A stretch of DNA of 64,000 nucleotides from Marinoscillum furvescens DSM 4134 (GCF_003386095.1 NZ_QREG01000002.1:64724-128723); one strand, 5' to 3'. Shown: positions 45,763-56,036, counted from the first letter of the stretch. Notes: generated by a model from the letters alone, not told the origin. Numbers and translations are program-made.

Positions 45763-46673
45763 TTTCTTCTCAGTGGTAAAGTAGAACATCTCAACAGGCC
45801 TTCCTGTTTGGCGATTTCCGCATAGGGTATTTCCTCCACGGTGATTCCCTGAGACCTCAGCCAGTCATTTAGACGCGTAAAGTTTCGCTCGCTCACCACT
45901 ACATCTGGTGCAATGCTGAAAATATTGCTCATCATGTCGTACATCTCGTGCTTGGTGATATGAAAAAGGTTCTCTTCACCAAACAGCTCCACCAGGTACT
46001 GATAGTCCTTTTCTTGTCGGAATCCTTCCCTATGAATGATGGCTTTGCCCTCACCTACAGGCTGAAAACAACAATCAAGGTGCAGAGCATTGTCTTCTGC
46101 CACTGTATTGGATTTAGCCAGATCAAACTCTTTGACGATTTTATTCGGAAAAAACTCTTTGAGGAACTGCACCCCTTCGAGGTTGGTGCGGGCGGTGATG
46201 TAATCTGGGTAATCTTCGCCTTTGTAAGTGCCGATAAAGATGTGTTCACCATGTATCATCACATCTCCACCTTCTATGTGAACCTCCTCCGGCGGGGTAA
46301 TCACTTTGCCTGGAGCGATCTTCTCTAGAATATAACCAATAGCTTCCAGCTCGGGCACCCTGTCTGGCAGGATATTGGATTTGAACAGGTAATCCTCAAT
46401 CACAAATGCAATATCACGCGTGAAAATCTGATTGATATCGGTCATCAGTTCAGGGCGGTAGACGGTCACACCGTGTTTTTCAAACACAGCATTGAAAGCC
46501 TCCATCTCCTGGACCATATCTTCTTCCTTAGGGTAAGTCCCTGCTTTGATGTGTTCTGCCGATTTCGGATCGTAAGCCTCCTCGAGTTTTGGCGTACCTC
46601 CGCAGCTTTTGGCCGTACCGAGCACTACAGCTTCCAGCGGAGACATCTCGTCTTTTATATTGAGCTTAATCAT
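45759..46673 (-). CDS. Arginine deiminase / dimethylarginine hydrolase family protein
   Basis: About 304 residues from ATG 46673 (MIKLNIKDEMSPLEAVVLG). Motifs: FTRDIAFVI, EGGDVMIHG, the catalytic LHLDCCFQPVG and the active Cys in LLRCSTLPLRR near the C-terminus. The guanidino-group-modifying fold hydrolyses arginine-type substrates through a Cys thiouronium intermediate. Forms a translationally coupled pair with ctlX and is divergent from an arginine decarboxylase gene, suggesting shared arginine metabolism. An amidinotransferase activity is the alternative. Confidence 0.8.
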   Translation of the reverse strand: MIKLNIKDEMSPLEAVVLGTAKSCGGTPKLEEAYDPKSAEHIKAGTYPKEEDMVQEMEAFNAVFEKHGVTVYRPELMTDINQIFTRDIAFVIEDYLFKSNILPDRVPELEAIGYILEKIAPGKVITPPEEVHIEGGDVMIHGEHIFIGTYKGEDYPDYITARTNLEGVQFLKEFFPNKIVKEFDLAKSNTVAEDNALHLDCCFQPVGEGKAIIHREGFRQEKDYQYLVELFGEENLFHITKHEMYDMMSNIFSIAPDVVVSERNFTRLNDWLRSQGITVEEIPYAEIAKQEGLLRCSTLPLRRK

Positions 46674-46818
46674 GGGGTAATTTGGGTTAAAAATCAGAGC
46701 GCAAAAGTACGCGATCATTTCAATATTTATAAGCCTCAAAATATTAAACCAACTATCACTTGCATTTGTCTTTTTTTTGTGAACATTGCGGCTTTTACAA
46801 CAGTGTGATTCGGAATCG

Positions 46819-48213
46819 ATGAAGAGTTACTCAGACCTTATAGAACAAACCTTCTATTTTCCAACGAAAGAGTTTCGTGTGGAGAATGACCAGCTCAAAT
46901 TTCATGATGTAGACCTGATGGAAATTATCCGTCAGTATGGCACCCCTCTTAAGCTCACCTATCTACCTAAGATCAGTGAGAACATTCAGTTTGCCAAGCA
47001 GATATTTGGTGATGCCATCAAAAAGCACAATTACGAAGGCAGCTACACGTACTGCTACTGTACCAAGTCATCGCATTTTCAGTTTGTACTGGCCGAAGCA
47101 CTGAAAAACGACATCCATATAGAAACGTCATCAGCCTACGACATTCCTATCGTCCGACATTTGCATGCATCGGGGCTGATAGATAAAAACAAAATGGTCG
47201 TTTGCAATGGCTACAAGCGACCGCTCTATGTCCAATACATCGCCGATCTGATCAACGATGGGTTTAACAATACAATTCCTGTACTCGATAACCTCAACGA
47301 GCTGCAGTATTACCACGAAAACGTAAAAAAAGATTTCAAAGTAGGCATTCGCATAGCTGCAGATGAGGAGCCAAACTTTGCTTTTTATACCTCCAGACTG
47401 GGTATACGCTACCACGATATAGTGCCACACTACAAGGAAATGATCGCTGGCACCAAAGCGCGACTGAAAATGCTTCACTTTTTCATCAATACAGGCATTA
47501 AAGACACGGCGTACTATTGGAGCGAGCTGAGCAGGTTTATCTACAAATACTGTGAGCTAAAAAAGATCTGTCCGGATCTGGATACGGTAGATATCGGTGG
47601 TGGATTTCCAATTAAAAACTCACTAGGCTTTGAGTATGACTACTCCTACATGGCTGAACAAATCGTCAGCAACATCAAATGGATCTGTCAGAAAAATCAC
47701 GTACCCGTACCGAACATTGTCACGGAATTTGGTTCGTTTACTGTGGGTGAAAGTGGTGCTACACTGTACTCAGTACTCGATCAAAAACTACAAAACGACA
47801 AGGAGCTGTGGTACATGATGGATGGCTCCTTTATCACCCATATGCCAGACGTATGGGGACTCAACGAAAAGTTTATCATGCTCCCCGTCAATCATTGGGA
47901 CAACCCTCACCATAGAGTAAACATCGGAGGGCTAACATGCGATAGTCAGGACTACTACGATAGTGAAGCCCACATCGGAGAGGTATTCTTGCCGCGTATA
48001 GACGATGAAGAAACGCTGTATTTTGGCTTTTTCCACACGGGAGCCTATCAGGAGAGCCTCGGCGGGTATGGCGGCATACAGCACTGTCTCATACCTGCAC
48101 CCAAGCACATCATCATCAGCAAAGACGAAAATGGGCAGCTTTCGTCCGAGCTTTTTGCTGAAGAGCAAAAAAGTGACGCCATGATGAAAATATTGGGGTA
48201 CGCAAAAGACTAA
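46819..48213 (+). CDS. speA: Arginine decarboxylase, PLP fold type III (Bacteroidota form)
   Basis: 464 residues from ATG 46819 (MKSYSDLIEQTFYFP); an earlier in-frame start at 46786 is less likely. The PLP lysine sits in YCTKSSHF near residue 83. Barrel motifs include VCNGYKRPLYVQYIADLI, LDNLNELQYY, HFFINTGIKDTAYYWSELSRF, DTVDIGGGFPIKN and TEFGSFTVGESG. It makes agmatine for polyamine synthesis. It is shorter than the roughly 630-residue proteobacterial SpeA, as usual in this phylum. Relation to DAP/ornithine decarboxylases leaves some doubt on substrate. Confidence 0.85.
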   Translation: MKSYSDLIEQTFYFPTKEFRVENDQLKFHDVDLMEIIRQYGTPLKLTYLPKISENIQFAKQIFGDAIKKHNYEGSYTYCYCTKSSHFQFVLAEALKNDIHIETSSAYDIPIVRHLHASGLIDKNKMVVCNGYKRPLYVQYIADLINDGFNNTIPVLDNLNELQYYHENVKKDFKVGIRIAADEEPNFAFYTSRLGIRYHDIVPHYKEMIAGTKARLKMLHFFINTGIKDTAYYWSELSRFIYKYCELKKICPDLDTVDIGGGFPIKNSLGFEYDYSYMAEQIVSNIKWICQKNHVPVPNIVTEFGSFTVGESGATLYSVLDQKLQNDKELWYMMDGSFITHMPDVWGLNEKFIMLPVNHWDNPHHRVNIGGLTCDSQDYYDSEAHIGEVFLPRIDDEETLYFGFFHTGAYQESLGGYGGIQHCLIPAPKHIIISKDENGQLSSELFAEEQKSDAMMKILGYAKD

Positions 48214-48239
48214 CCTGAACAGAAACTTGTTTTATTTGC

Positions 48240-48274
48240 GGTAGGCGGCAATGTTTTGTGAATTGACGCCTACC
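48240..48274 (+). terminator. Hairpin after speA
   Basis: GGTAGGCG (48240-48247) and CGCCTACC (48267-48274) form an 8-bp perfect stem with a 19-nt loop, then TGTTATTTTC. The weak T-run makes termination uncertain; the sequence resembles the GC palindromes seen elsewhere in the window. Confidence 0.45.
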
Positions 48275-48318
48275 TGTTATTTTCACAAGTCCGAAGTGTC
48301 TTTTCCCAATAGAATACT

Positions 48319-49071
48319 GTGCATAGAAACCTTGTAATCATACCCACCTACAATGAAAGCGAAAACATCCGCGAAATCACTGCTGCGGTAATGGGGCTTT
48401 CCGTTCCATTTGAGCTGTTGATTGTGGATGACGGCTCTCCTGATGGCACCGCTCAGATTGTGCAAGAACTACAGCAGCAATATGAAGGGCGCCTACACCT
48501 TATTCAACGGGAGGGCAAACTAGGCCTGGGCACTGCCTACATTCGAGGGTTTCAGTTTGCTCTGGAAAATGGATACGATTATATTTTTGAAATGGATGCG
48601 GACTTTTCGCACAATCCCAACGACCTCATCCAGCTCTATCGGGCCTGTGTAGATCAGGGGGCGGACTTATCTATAGGTTCTCGCTATATCAAAGGAGTAA
48701 ACGTGGTGAACTGGCCTATGGGCCGGGTGCTAATGTCTTACTTTGCGAGCATCTATGTGCGCCTGGTTACGGGCATACCAGTGATGGACACCACCGCAGG
48801 ATTTAAATGCTACAGTCGCAAAGTACTGGAAACCATCGATCCCGAAAAAATCCGATTTATCGGCTATGCCTTTCAGATAGAAATGAAATTTACCGCATGG
48901 AAGCACGGCTTTAAGATTGTGGAGGTTCCGATTATTTTTACCGAACGAGCCAAAGGCAGCTCCAAAATGTCAAAAGGCATCTTTAAAGAAGCCGTATTTG
49001 GGGTGTTGGAAATGAAAATCCGAAGCTTGTTTAGAAAATACCAGCCCTACCGCCTTAGTCAAAGCGAATAG
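48319..49071 (+). CDS. Polyprenol-phosphate mannose synthase-like glycosyltransferase
   Basis: 250 residues with a GTG start (48319). GT2 family: VIIPTYNESENIREIT at the start, VDDGSPDGTAQIV, FEMDADFSHNP (metal-binding DAD), GSRYIKGVNVVNWPMGR. The C-terminal ITLR-like part VEVPIIFTERAKGSSKMSKGIFKEA matches dolichyl/polyprenyl-phosphate mannosyltransferases lacking a membrane anchor. It would load mannose or another hexose on undecaprenyl phosphate at the inner membrane for surface glycan or O-glycosylation. Its 3' end overlaps the converging permease gene by 17 bp. Confidence 0.9.
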   Translation: MHRNLVIIPTYNESENIREITAAVMGLSVPFELLIVDDGSPDGTAQIVQELQQQYEGRLHLIQREGKLGLGTAYIRGFQFALENGYDYIFEMDADFSHNPNDLIQLYRACVDQGADLSIGSRYIKGVNVVNWPMGRVLMSYFASIYVRLVTGIPVMDTTAGFKCYSRKVLETIDPEKIRFIGYAFQIEMKFTAWKHGFKIVEVPIIFTERAKGSSKMSKGIFKEAVFGVLEMKIRSLFRKYQPYRLSQSE

Positions 49072-50272
49072 CCCGGATAGGCTTAATGCGAGAGATCACC
49101 CCAAGGGGTATAAATAGTGCCACTGCTGTAATTCCTACTACAAACAAATTGATCCACAGCACGGCCAGCAAGTCGAAGTTGATAGGCACATGATTCATGT
49201 AGTAGTTGGCCGGATCTAGCGGTATCAGTTTGAGGTACTTTTGCACAAGACAAAACCCCAAACCAAACAAGTTTCCCCAAAAAATTCCTTTGAGGATCAG
49301 GTTGAGGCCATTGAAAAAGAATATACGTCTCAAAAAACGATTGGCCGCTCCCAGGGCTTTGAGGGTGCCTACCATGTGCGTACGCTCCATGATGAGGATG
49401 AGCAAAATAGACACCATATTGAATGCAGCCACAAACAGGACCAGTGTGAAAAAGATGACCACATTGCGATTTACCAATCGTAGCCAGTCAAATATCTGAA
49501 CGTATTTGTCACTGACCTTGTCTACATACAGATCAGAGCCTGTATTCTCAAAAACGAGCGTTTCGGCTTCATCCATATGGTCAGGATTATCCAAAAACAC
49601 CTCTATTCCGCCTACAGTCGTCTGCCCCCAGCCATTGATGCGGCGGACGAGGTTGATGTCGCCAAGCACCACCTTCTCGTCAAAGTCTTCCAAACCAGTT
49701 TCGTAAATCCCAGTGATTTTTAGCTTTCGCCAGCGAGGCGGGTCTTGCACAAAAAACACCAACACCTCATCTCCTACTCCCAACCTCAGATATTTGGCAA
49801 TCTTCTGACTAATGGCCACTTCAGTACCATATCCTTTTTCTGGAAATTGAGGAAAATAGCCTTCGCGCATGTGAATAGCAAAGGCAGTGGTATCAAAATG
49901 CCGATCAAGCCCTTTCACAATCACACCCTGCACCTCCTCGCCGGTCTTCAGCAATCCCGCCTTGTACGCATAAGTCTGCAGGTAATCCACGCCTGGCAAC
50001 GCTGCGATGTTTTCCAGCAGCGAATCCTCCGCTATAATGGCTGTTTGTTCAAATGAAGTGGAAAGCGTGTATTTGCTGACAATCAGGTGACCACTAAAAC
50101 TATAAATTTTTTGCTTGATGGTATCTTCAAAGCCACGGAGGATCATAAACGTACACAGCAGTGCTGCCAAAGCCACAGCAATGCTTACTACGGCAATTTT
50201 ATTGATGACCGTAGAAAACGATCCGGCATCATTTTTTGTGATTCGCTTGGCTATGAAATACGGAAGATTCAA
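49055..50272 (-). CDS. LolC/LolE-type ABC permease (lipoprotein release)
   Basis: 405 residues with a TTG start at 50272, since no ATG or GTG lies between it and the upstream stop. One helix at about 22-48 is followed by a periplasmic MacB/LolE-like domain and three FtsX-type helices (about 270-295, 320-345, 370-395). Bacteroidota usually encode a single LolCE-like protein for passing lipoproteins to the periplasmic carrier. No LolD ATPase gene is adjacent. Confidence 0.88.
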   Translation of the reverse strand: MNLPYFIAKRITKNDAGSFSTVINKIAVVSIAVALAALLCTFMILRGFEDTIKQKIYSFSGHLIVSKYTLSTSFEQTAIIAEDSLLENIAALPGVDYLQTYAYKAGLLKTGEEVQGVIVKGLDRHFDTTAFAIHMREGYFPQFPEKGYGTEVAISQKIAKYLRLGVGDEVLVFFVQDPPRWRKLKITGIYETGLEDFDEKVVLGDINLVRRINGWGQTTVGGIEVFLDNPDHMDEAETLVFENTGSDLYVDKVSDKYVQIFDWLRLVNRNVVIFFTLVLFVAAFNMVSILLILIMERTHMVGTLKALGAANRFLRRIFFFNGLNLILKGIFWGNLFGLGFCLVQKYLKLIPLDPANYYMNHVPINFDLLAVLWINLFVVGITAVALFIPLGVISRIKPIRAIRFD

Positions 50273-50315
50273 ATATGCTTATTTTTGATCAGCGCAATAT
50301 TAAATCATATATATC

Positions 50316-51476
50316 GTGAGACACTTTTTAAACTTAATCTTTTTGCTGCTGATCATCGGCTGCAACTCTCAAAAACCCACCAATCAATTGCTCACCGGAG
50401 CAGATCAAATGGACCGCTACCTTCCTCAACTGAAGGATCGGCAAGTGGGGCTATTTGTCAACCACACATCGCTAATAGGTGAAACGCACCTCACCGACAG
50501 CTTGCTTGCTCTTGGAGTCAACATCAAACGCGTTTTTAGTCCAGAGCATGGCTTTAAAGGCAATAAACCAGACGGTGAAAAAATCGATAACGAACAATCT
50601 GACAAATTTGAACTGGCTTCCCTTTACGGAAAAAACCGCAAGCCAACCGATGAGCAAATCTCAGACCTGGATGTACTGATTGTGGACATTCAGGATGTAG
50701 GGGTTCGCTTTTATACCTATGCCAGCACCATGACCTATCTAATGGATGCCTGTGCTCGACTGGACGTACCCGTGATTGTACTGGACCGCCCCAATCCCAA
50801 CGGCAGCTATGTGGATGGTCCCATGCTTGATGAACAATTTAAATCCTTCGTAGGTCTACATCCCATTCCACTTGTGCATGGGCTCACCTTGGGGGAGCTG
50901 GCTCAGATGATCAATGGCGAAGGCTGGCTGGAATCCGGTCTGGCTTGCAATCTTGAAGTAATCCCGGTCACTAATTGGAGTCATGATCAGCCTTATTCTT
51001 TACCAGTACGGCCCTCGCCCAACCTACCCAATGACCTCAGCATTGCACTATATCCTTCCTTAGCACTCTTCGAAGGCACGGTGGTGTCCATTGGTCGTGG
51101 CACTGATTGGCCTTTTCAGGTGATAGGACATCCGGCATATGATAGCACGTCATTTACATTCACCCCTACACCTAACGCTGGCAGCAAATACCCTCCGCTG
51201 GAAGGTCAAAAGTGTTTTGGAGTTGACCTTACAAGCACTGCCCCTACTTATGCTTTCACCTTGAAATACATCCTCGATTTTCACCAAACCCTTAGTGCTA
51301 AAGAAATTGAATACTTCAATGCCTACTTTCCAAAACTGGCCGGTACTGATCAGCTCCAAAAGCAAATAGCTGCAGGTATGTCAGAAGATGAAATTAGAGC
51401 TACCTGGCAAGAAGACCTCTCTGCTTACAACGTGATGCGACGTAATTACCTGCTCTATCCATTGGAAAGCAAGTGA
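50316..51476 (+). CDS. namZ: DUF1343 exo-beta-N-acetylmuramidase (NamZ family) lipoprotein
   Basis: 386 residues, GTG start. Lipoprotein signal ending LLIIGC (Cys16). Conserved DUF1343 blocks: GLFVNHTS, RVFSPEHGFKG, SLYGKNRKPT, DIQDVGVRFYTYASTM, LDRPNPNG, SLALFEGTVVSIGRGTDWPFQ. The family releases N-acetylmuramic acid from muropeptide ends in cell-wall recycling. Divergent from the permease gene with 43 bp between. Confidence 0.92.
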   Translation: MRHFLNLIFLLLIIGCNSQKPTNQLLTGADQMDRYLPQLKDRQVGLFVNHTSLIGETHLTDSLLALGVNIKRVFSPEHGFKGNKPDGEKIDNEQSDKFELASLYGKNRKPTDEQISDLDVLIVDIQDVGVRFYTYASTMTYLMDACARLDVPVIVLDRPNPNGSYVDGPMLDEQFKSFVGLHPIPLVHGLTLGELAQMINGEGWLESGLACNLEVIPVTNWSHDQPYSLPVRPSPNLPNDLSIALYPSLALFEGTVVSIGRGTDWPFQVIGHPAYDSTSFTFTPTPNAGSKYPPLEGQKCFGVDLTSTAPTYAFTLKYILDFHQTLSAKEIEYFNAYFPKLAGTDQLQKQIAAGMSEDEIRATWQEDLSAYNVMRRNYLLYPLESK

Positions 51477-51524
51477 TTCTTCCTAATTTGAAAATCCAAT
51501 TTATATACCTCAAATAAACAACGA

Positions 51525-51974
51525 ATGAAAAACATCCTAATGTGCGCAATGGCGCTTACTTCCTTACTAGCTTTCTCCTGCAAAACAACTAAATCCGGCA
51601 ATGAACAAGCGGCCCTGCAAAAGGCCATCTGGTACAACTGGACAGGAGGCATAGCTGGTGTGGGTGGCACCAATTATGAAATCAGTTTTGAAATCCCGGA
51701 TGGAGCATCCTACGAAGTGCTTTCTGCAACGATCGATGGCAATACAATCCCAGTAGATAAGGTATCAAAAGCCGAAAATGTACTTACGGTATTCCTATCC
51801 GAGAACCGCTCTGCCAATCAGCGAAGCAAAGACCAGCCAATGATCAATAACCCCACCCCTAATTACCGAACAGAAAATCCAAAATCTGGACAAATAGAGC
51901 TCCTATTCAATGATAAATCCGTGACCATAGAGGTCACCAATTTTGAAAAAACAGATAGTAAAAATTACAAGTAG
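51525..51974 (+). CDS. Small lipoprotein of unknown function
   Basis: 149 residues. Lipoprotein signal ending LLAFSC (Cys19), then KTTKSG. The rest is a predicted beta-sandwich (WYNWTGGIAGVGGTNYEISFEIPDG, QIELLFNDKSVTIEVTNF). No family recognised. Lies 48 bp after namZ on the same strand; possibly cotranscribed. Confidence 0.7.
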   Translation: MKNILMCAMALTSLLAFSCKTTKSGNEQAALQKAIWYNWTGGIAGVGGTNYEISFEIPDGASYEVLSATIDGNTIPVDKVSKAENVLTVFLSENRSANQRSKDQPMINNPTPNYRTENPKSGQIELLFNDKSVTIEVTNFEKTDSKNYK

Positions 51975-52011
51975 CACAGCATGCTACCTTTATAGAATCA
52001 AAAACTCACAT

Positions 52012-55000
52012 ATGAAACGCCGCCTAATGACTACTCTGGCCCTCGGCACTGTGCTGCTGGGCTATTTTGTATTTACTACCCATGACCATGACAGGTCGTT
52101 TGCTGACTTTATTACCAATCACGAGTTTCATCCCAACAATAGATCGGTAGCCGAAGTAAACAATATACCCAAGCGGGATCGCCCGGATTTGGCATGGGAA
52201 CAAAACTTCCTGATGACGCTGGACCCAGCGCTAAAACGCCCAGCTCCCGAAAGACTTTATGAAGCCCGAGCACAAATAAAGAAGCATTTTGATGCACAGG
52301 CGAAAGCCAGAACGGGTAGCAGCGAACACCCATGGATAGAGAGAGGCCCCAGCAAGGTAGGTGGACGTACTCGCGCCATCATGTGGGACCCCAATGATGC
52401 ATCAGGTAAAAAAGTATGGGCCGGAGGAGTCTCTGGTGGGCTTTGGTACAACACTGACATTTATGACGTAAATGAAGGATGGCAAAAGGTAGATGATTTT
52501 TGGGGCAACCTGGCCATCACTTGTATAGCAGCTGACCCAAACGACCCCAAAACCTTCTATGTAGGCACTGGAGAGGGATACGCCGGTGCCAGCCGTGGGG
52601 CCGGCATATGGAAGTCCACCGATGCAGGACAGACATGGAAGCAGCTCAGTGCTACAGCCAACTATTACTTTGTGCTTGACCTGGTAGTAAGAAATGAAAA
52701 CGGCTCAAGCGTCCTTTACTTTGGATGTCGTGACTATTACTACCAAGGAAAGTGGCACGATGCGCTCGATGGGCTGCTCAGGTCCACTGATGGCGGACTT
52801 ACAGTATCACAAGTACTACCTATAGCGAATGGTTATATTGCTTACTCTGCCTCAGACATTGAACTAGATGCTAACAACAACTTATGGGTAGGCTCTATCG
52901 AAAACTCTTTCAATGGTGGAGGTGGCACCATCCTGTACTCTACCGATGGACAGAACTGGGAAATCAAAACCCAAAGGAGCAATGCCTCACGAATGGAATT
53001 AGCATGTGCACCCTCTGATGCCAACACCGTTTATGCACTGGTAGAGGGTAGCGGTCAGGTGAAAGAAATCATAAAATCCACCGATGGTGGCGACACCTGG
53101 CAGGCAGTTTCTAAACCAATTGACGCAGACGATGACATTGCCGCGGATGATTTCTCCCGAGGGCAGGCCTGGTATGATCTGATAGCGGCAGTAGACCCAA
53201 ATGATGCCAACACCCTCATCGTTGGAGGTATCGATTTGTTTAAAAGCACAGATGCCGGAGCCAGCTGGACTCAACTGTCCCATTGGTATGGAGGCTTTGG
53301 TTTTCCATACGTACACGCCGATCAGCATGCTGTCGTTTTTAAACCTGGCTCCTCCACAGATGTCCTCTTTGGCCATGATGGCGGTATAGACCTGAGCACA
53401 AACATGACAGGCTCTACTCCATCATTTACCAACAGAAATAAAAACTATAACGTCACCCAGTTTTATGCGGCAGCTATTCACCCTGAAGCTGGAAAAGATT
53501 ATTTTCTAGCCGGATCACAAGATAATGGCACGCAAAAATTCACCTTACCGGGATTTGGAAATACCACCGAGCCTACGGGTGGTGATGGTGCCTATTGCTT
53601 CATCGACCAAACCAATGGAGACATTCAAATCACCTCCTACGTTCAGAACGCCTACTACCTCTCCACAAATGGTGGAGCCACTTTTAACGAATTTGTCTAC
53701 GATGAAAACAGCGGTCGATTTATCAACCCTGCAGCATATGACAGCCATCAGGGCATACTCTACACGGCGGTAAGCAGCTCTAAAGTTGGCCGCTTTACGG
53801 GTATCAAAACAGGTAATGTATCCAGAAATGACCTGGCAGCGAACATGTCTGACATGGCCTCTGCCCTCACCGTGTCACCTTACACCACCACTAGCACCAC
53901 CCTGTTCGTAGGTACCGGGGCAGGTAGTCTTTACAAGATCACCCACGCGGATGAGAATGCAACTACGACCAACATCACGGGCAATAACTTTCCCGACGGT
54001 TATATCAACTGTATAGCTATGGGACAATCAGAAGAGCACCTTCTGGTGGTTTTTTCCAACTATGGTGTCAATTCTCTGTATGAATCCAAAGACGGAGGCA
54101 ACTCCTGGAGCAGTAAGGAAGGAGACCTGCCAGACATGCCTATTCGCTGGGCGCTGTACAACCCCAACAACTACGATGAAGTGATACTCGCTACTGAGCT
54201 GGGTATTTGGCGGTCTACCAACTTCGACACTACTGCCCCTAACTGGTTACCTTCTAATGAAGGACTCGCTAATGTAAGGGTAGACATGCTACAAATACGG
54301 TCGTCAGATCATGAGGTCATAGCCGCTACCCATGGCCGAGGGCTATTTTCCAGCTCCGGCTTTTCCACTGAAGAATCACTTACTGCCAGCTTCACGGCAT
54401 CTTCTACATCAGTCTTCTCTGGAGATCAGGTAACCTTTACAGACATGTCTACAGGAAGTCCTACTTCCTGGTCCTGGACCTTTGAAGGAGGCACGCCCGA
54501 AACCTCTTCCGAGCAAAACCCTGTAGTGACATACCAGGACCCGGGTCAGTTTGATGTAACCCTACAAGTAAGTAATCAAAGTGGTGGTACAGACACCAAA
54601 ACTGTCACTGCTATGATCACTGCAACCCCAGACACTAACGTACCCAACCTGGCAGCTGTAGTACCTCAAGGATGGGACGATGAGATCACACTATATACGG
54701 AAGCAGAGGCATTTGGCACCAATGTAGATTTATCTATCAACGATGATGCGTTATTGGCCTACGCCCTAATCAATTCAGGAGTTAGTGATTTGAGCGCAGC
54801 TTTCAATGTAGAGATTCAATTAGATGATGAAGTGGTAGGCACTGAAAGTTGGGACGAGCAGATCAATACCAATGCCATCTGGTACAGCTACGACTTTTCG
54901 TTGGGACAGCTGAGCGAAGGAGAACATACCATCTCGGTAACACTAGATGTGGATGAAGATATCGAAGAGACCAATGAAAAGGACAATACAACTTCGAAAA

Positions 55001-55950
55001 CCTTCTATGTGCAGCAATCTTGCACGGGCGACAATACACTGACAGAGCTAGAGGGCACCATCACTGATGGCAGTGGCTCAGCTATGTACCTCAACAATCG
55101 AAACTGCTCCTGGTCCATAGCACCCAAAAATGCCCGATCTATCACTCTTTCATTTAGCGAATTTGACACGGAAAAATCCGCGGATTTTGTAAACATCTAC
55201 GATGGCAACAACCTTAACACTCCAATAGCTGAACTAAGTGGCACCGCGCTGCCTTCAGACATCACCGTAGATGCTGCAGAAGTGGTAGTAGAATTTATCA
55301 CCAACAATACCGAGCGTAGTGATGGATGGACACTCGCCTACGAAACAGAAGTTTATAAACCCGACCTTATGGCGGAAATCCTCAGTGCTGAGCAAGTTTT
55401 AGACGAACTTGCCGTTTCTGTAAAAGTCACTAACGATGGGTTTGCTGACCTGGATGAAGCCGCAACTATCACGCTTTACTTATCCAAAGACAATGTGGTT
55501 TCTAGTAGTGATACCCAGCTGCATGCATTCAACAGCACTGCACTGGCTTCCAAAACAGACCAAATACTTTCTGCAAACATCTCGCTAACCCAGAGCCTGG
55601 AACCTGGAGCGTATTTTGTTATTGCTGTTGCTGATGAAGAAAACCTCATCGAAGAAGAATCTGAAGGCAACAACGAATCGGTCATTGCCCTGGACCTCAT
55701 AGTATTAGGAAACAACTACTGGAAAGAAATCACTCTATACCCCAACCCGGCAAACAACTACCTCAACATCCGAACACCGGGACCGGAGCCTACTCATTTT
55801 GAGTTGCGAGACGTAAGTGGTAAGAAAATTAGTAGTGGTATTTTCTCGAGTAAATACCAGCTTGGAATGGCAGGTTTGCCCTCGGGGGTATACCTACTCA
55901 GCCTTTCCAACAACTACGGAAACCATCAGGTAAAAATCGTGAAACACTAA
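52012..55950 (+). CDS. Large secreted BNR-repeat protein with PKD, CARDB, CUB and T9SS sorting domains
   Basis: 1312 residues from ATG 52012; the frame extends 23 codons upstream into the preceding gene, but the signal peptide MKRRLMTTLALGTVLLGYF fits this start. Residues about 100-780 form a sortilin/VPS10-like BNR propeller with many Asp boxes (STDAGQTW, STDGGDTW, STDAGASW, SKDGGNSW). Then come a PKD domain (about 790-870), CARDB-like (about 875-1000), CUB (about 1003-1112), a second CARDB-like (about 1114-1232) and a type A T9SS sorting domain (about 1240-1312, ITLYPNPANNYLNI). Exported by the type IX system; ligand or enzyme activity unknown. Confidence 0.9.
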   Translation: MKRRLMTTLALGTVLLGYFVFTTHDHDRSFADFITNHEFHPNNRSVAEVNNIPKRDRPDLAWEQNFLMTLDPALKRPAPERLYEARAQIKKHFDAQAKARTGSSEHPWIERGPSKVGGRTRAIMWDPNDASGKKVWAGGVSGGLWYNTDIYDVNEGWQKVDDFWGNLAITCIAADPNDPKTFYVGTGEGYAGASRGAGIWKSTDAGQTWKQLSATANYYFVLDLVVRNENGSSVLYFGCRDYYYQGKWHDALDGLLRSTDGGLTVSQVLPIANGYIAYSASDIELDANNNLWVGSIENSFNGGGGTILYSTDGQNWEIKTQRSNASRMELACAPSDANTVYALVEGSGQVKEIIKSTDGGDTWQAVSKPIDADDDIAADDFSRGQAWYDLIAAVDPNDANTLIVGGIDLFKSTDAGASWTQLSHWYGGFGFPYVHADQHAVVFKPGSSTDVLFGHDGGIDLSTNMTGSTPSFTNRNKNYNVTQFYAAAIHPEAGKDYFLAGSQDNGTQKFTLPGFGNTTEPTGGDGAYCFIDQTNGDIQITSYVQNAYYLSTNGGATFNEFVYDENSGRFINPAAYDSHQGILYTAVSSSKVGRFTGIKTGNVSRNDLAANMSDMASALTVSPYTTTSTTLFVGTGAGSLYKITHADENATTTNITGNNFPDGYINCIAMGQSEEHLLVVFSNYGVNSLYESKDGGNSWSSKEGDLPDMPIRWALYNPNNYDEVILATELGIWRSTNFDTTAPNWLPSNEGLANVRVDMLQIRSSDHEVIAATHGRGLFSSSGFSTEESLTASFTASSTSVFSGDQVTFTDMSTGSPTSWSWTFEGGTPETSSEQNPVVTYQDPGQFDVTLQVSNQSGGTDTKTVTAMITATPDTNVPNLAAVVPQGWDDEITLYTEAEAFGTNVDLSINDDALLAYALINSGVSDLSAAFNVEIQLDDEVVGTESWDEQINTNAIWYSYDFSLGQLSEGEHTISVTLDVDEDIEETNEKDNTTSKTFYVQQSCTGDNTLTELEGTITDGSGSAMYLNNRNCSWSIAPKNARSITLSFSEFDTEKSADFVNIYDGNNLNTPIAELSGTALPSDITVDAAEVVVEFITNNTERSDGWTLAYETEVYKPDLMAEILSAEQVLDELAVSVKVTNDGFADLDEAATITLYLSKDNVVSSSDTQLHAFNSTALASKTDQILSANISLTQSLEPGAYFVIAVADEENLIEEESEGNNESVIALDLIVLGNNYWKEITLYPNPANNYLNIRTPGPEPTHFELRDVSGKKISSGIFSSKYQLGMAGLPSGVYLLSLSNNYGNHQVKIVKH

Positions 55951-55969
55951 CCATAGAATAGCACTATTT

Positions 55970-56004
55970 CTCCGGCTATCAGCCTCATTAGGTGATAGCC
56001 GGAG
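55970..56004 (+). terminator. Strong hairpin after the BNR gene
   Basis: A 12-bp perfect stem (CTCCGGCTATCA/TGATAGCCGGAG) with an 11-nt loop, followed by GGATTTTC. The stem is long but the T-run short. Confidence 0.65.
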
Positions 56005-56036
56005 GGATTTTCACTCTTCCGAAGAATACATTGCTT

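Noticed and set aside
51943-52011. Extended N-terminus of the BNR protein
   Set aside because: It overlaps the preceding lipoprotein gene, and the signal peptide begins properly only at 52012.
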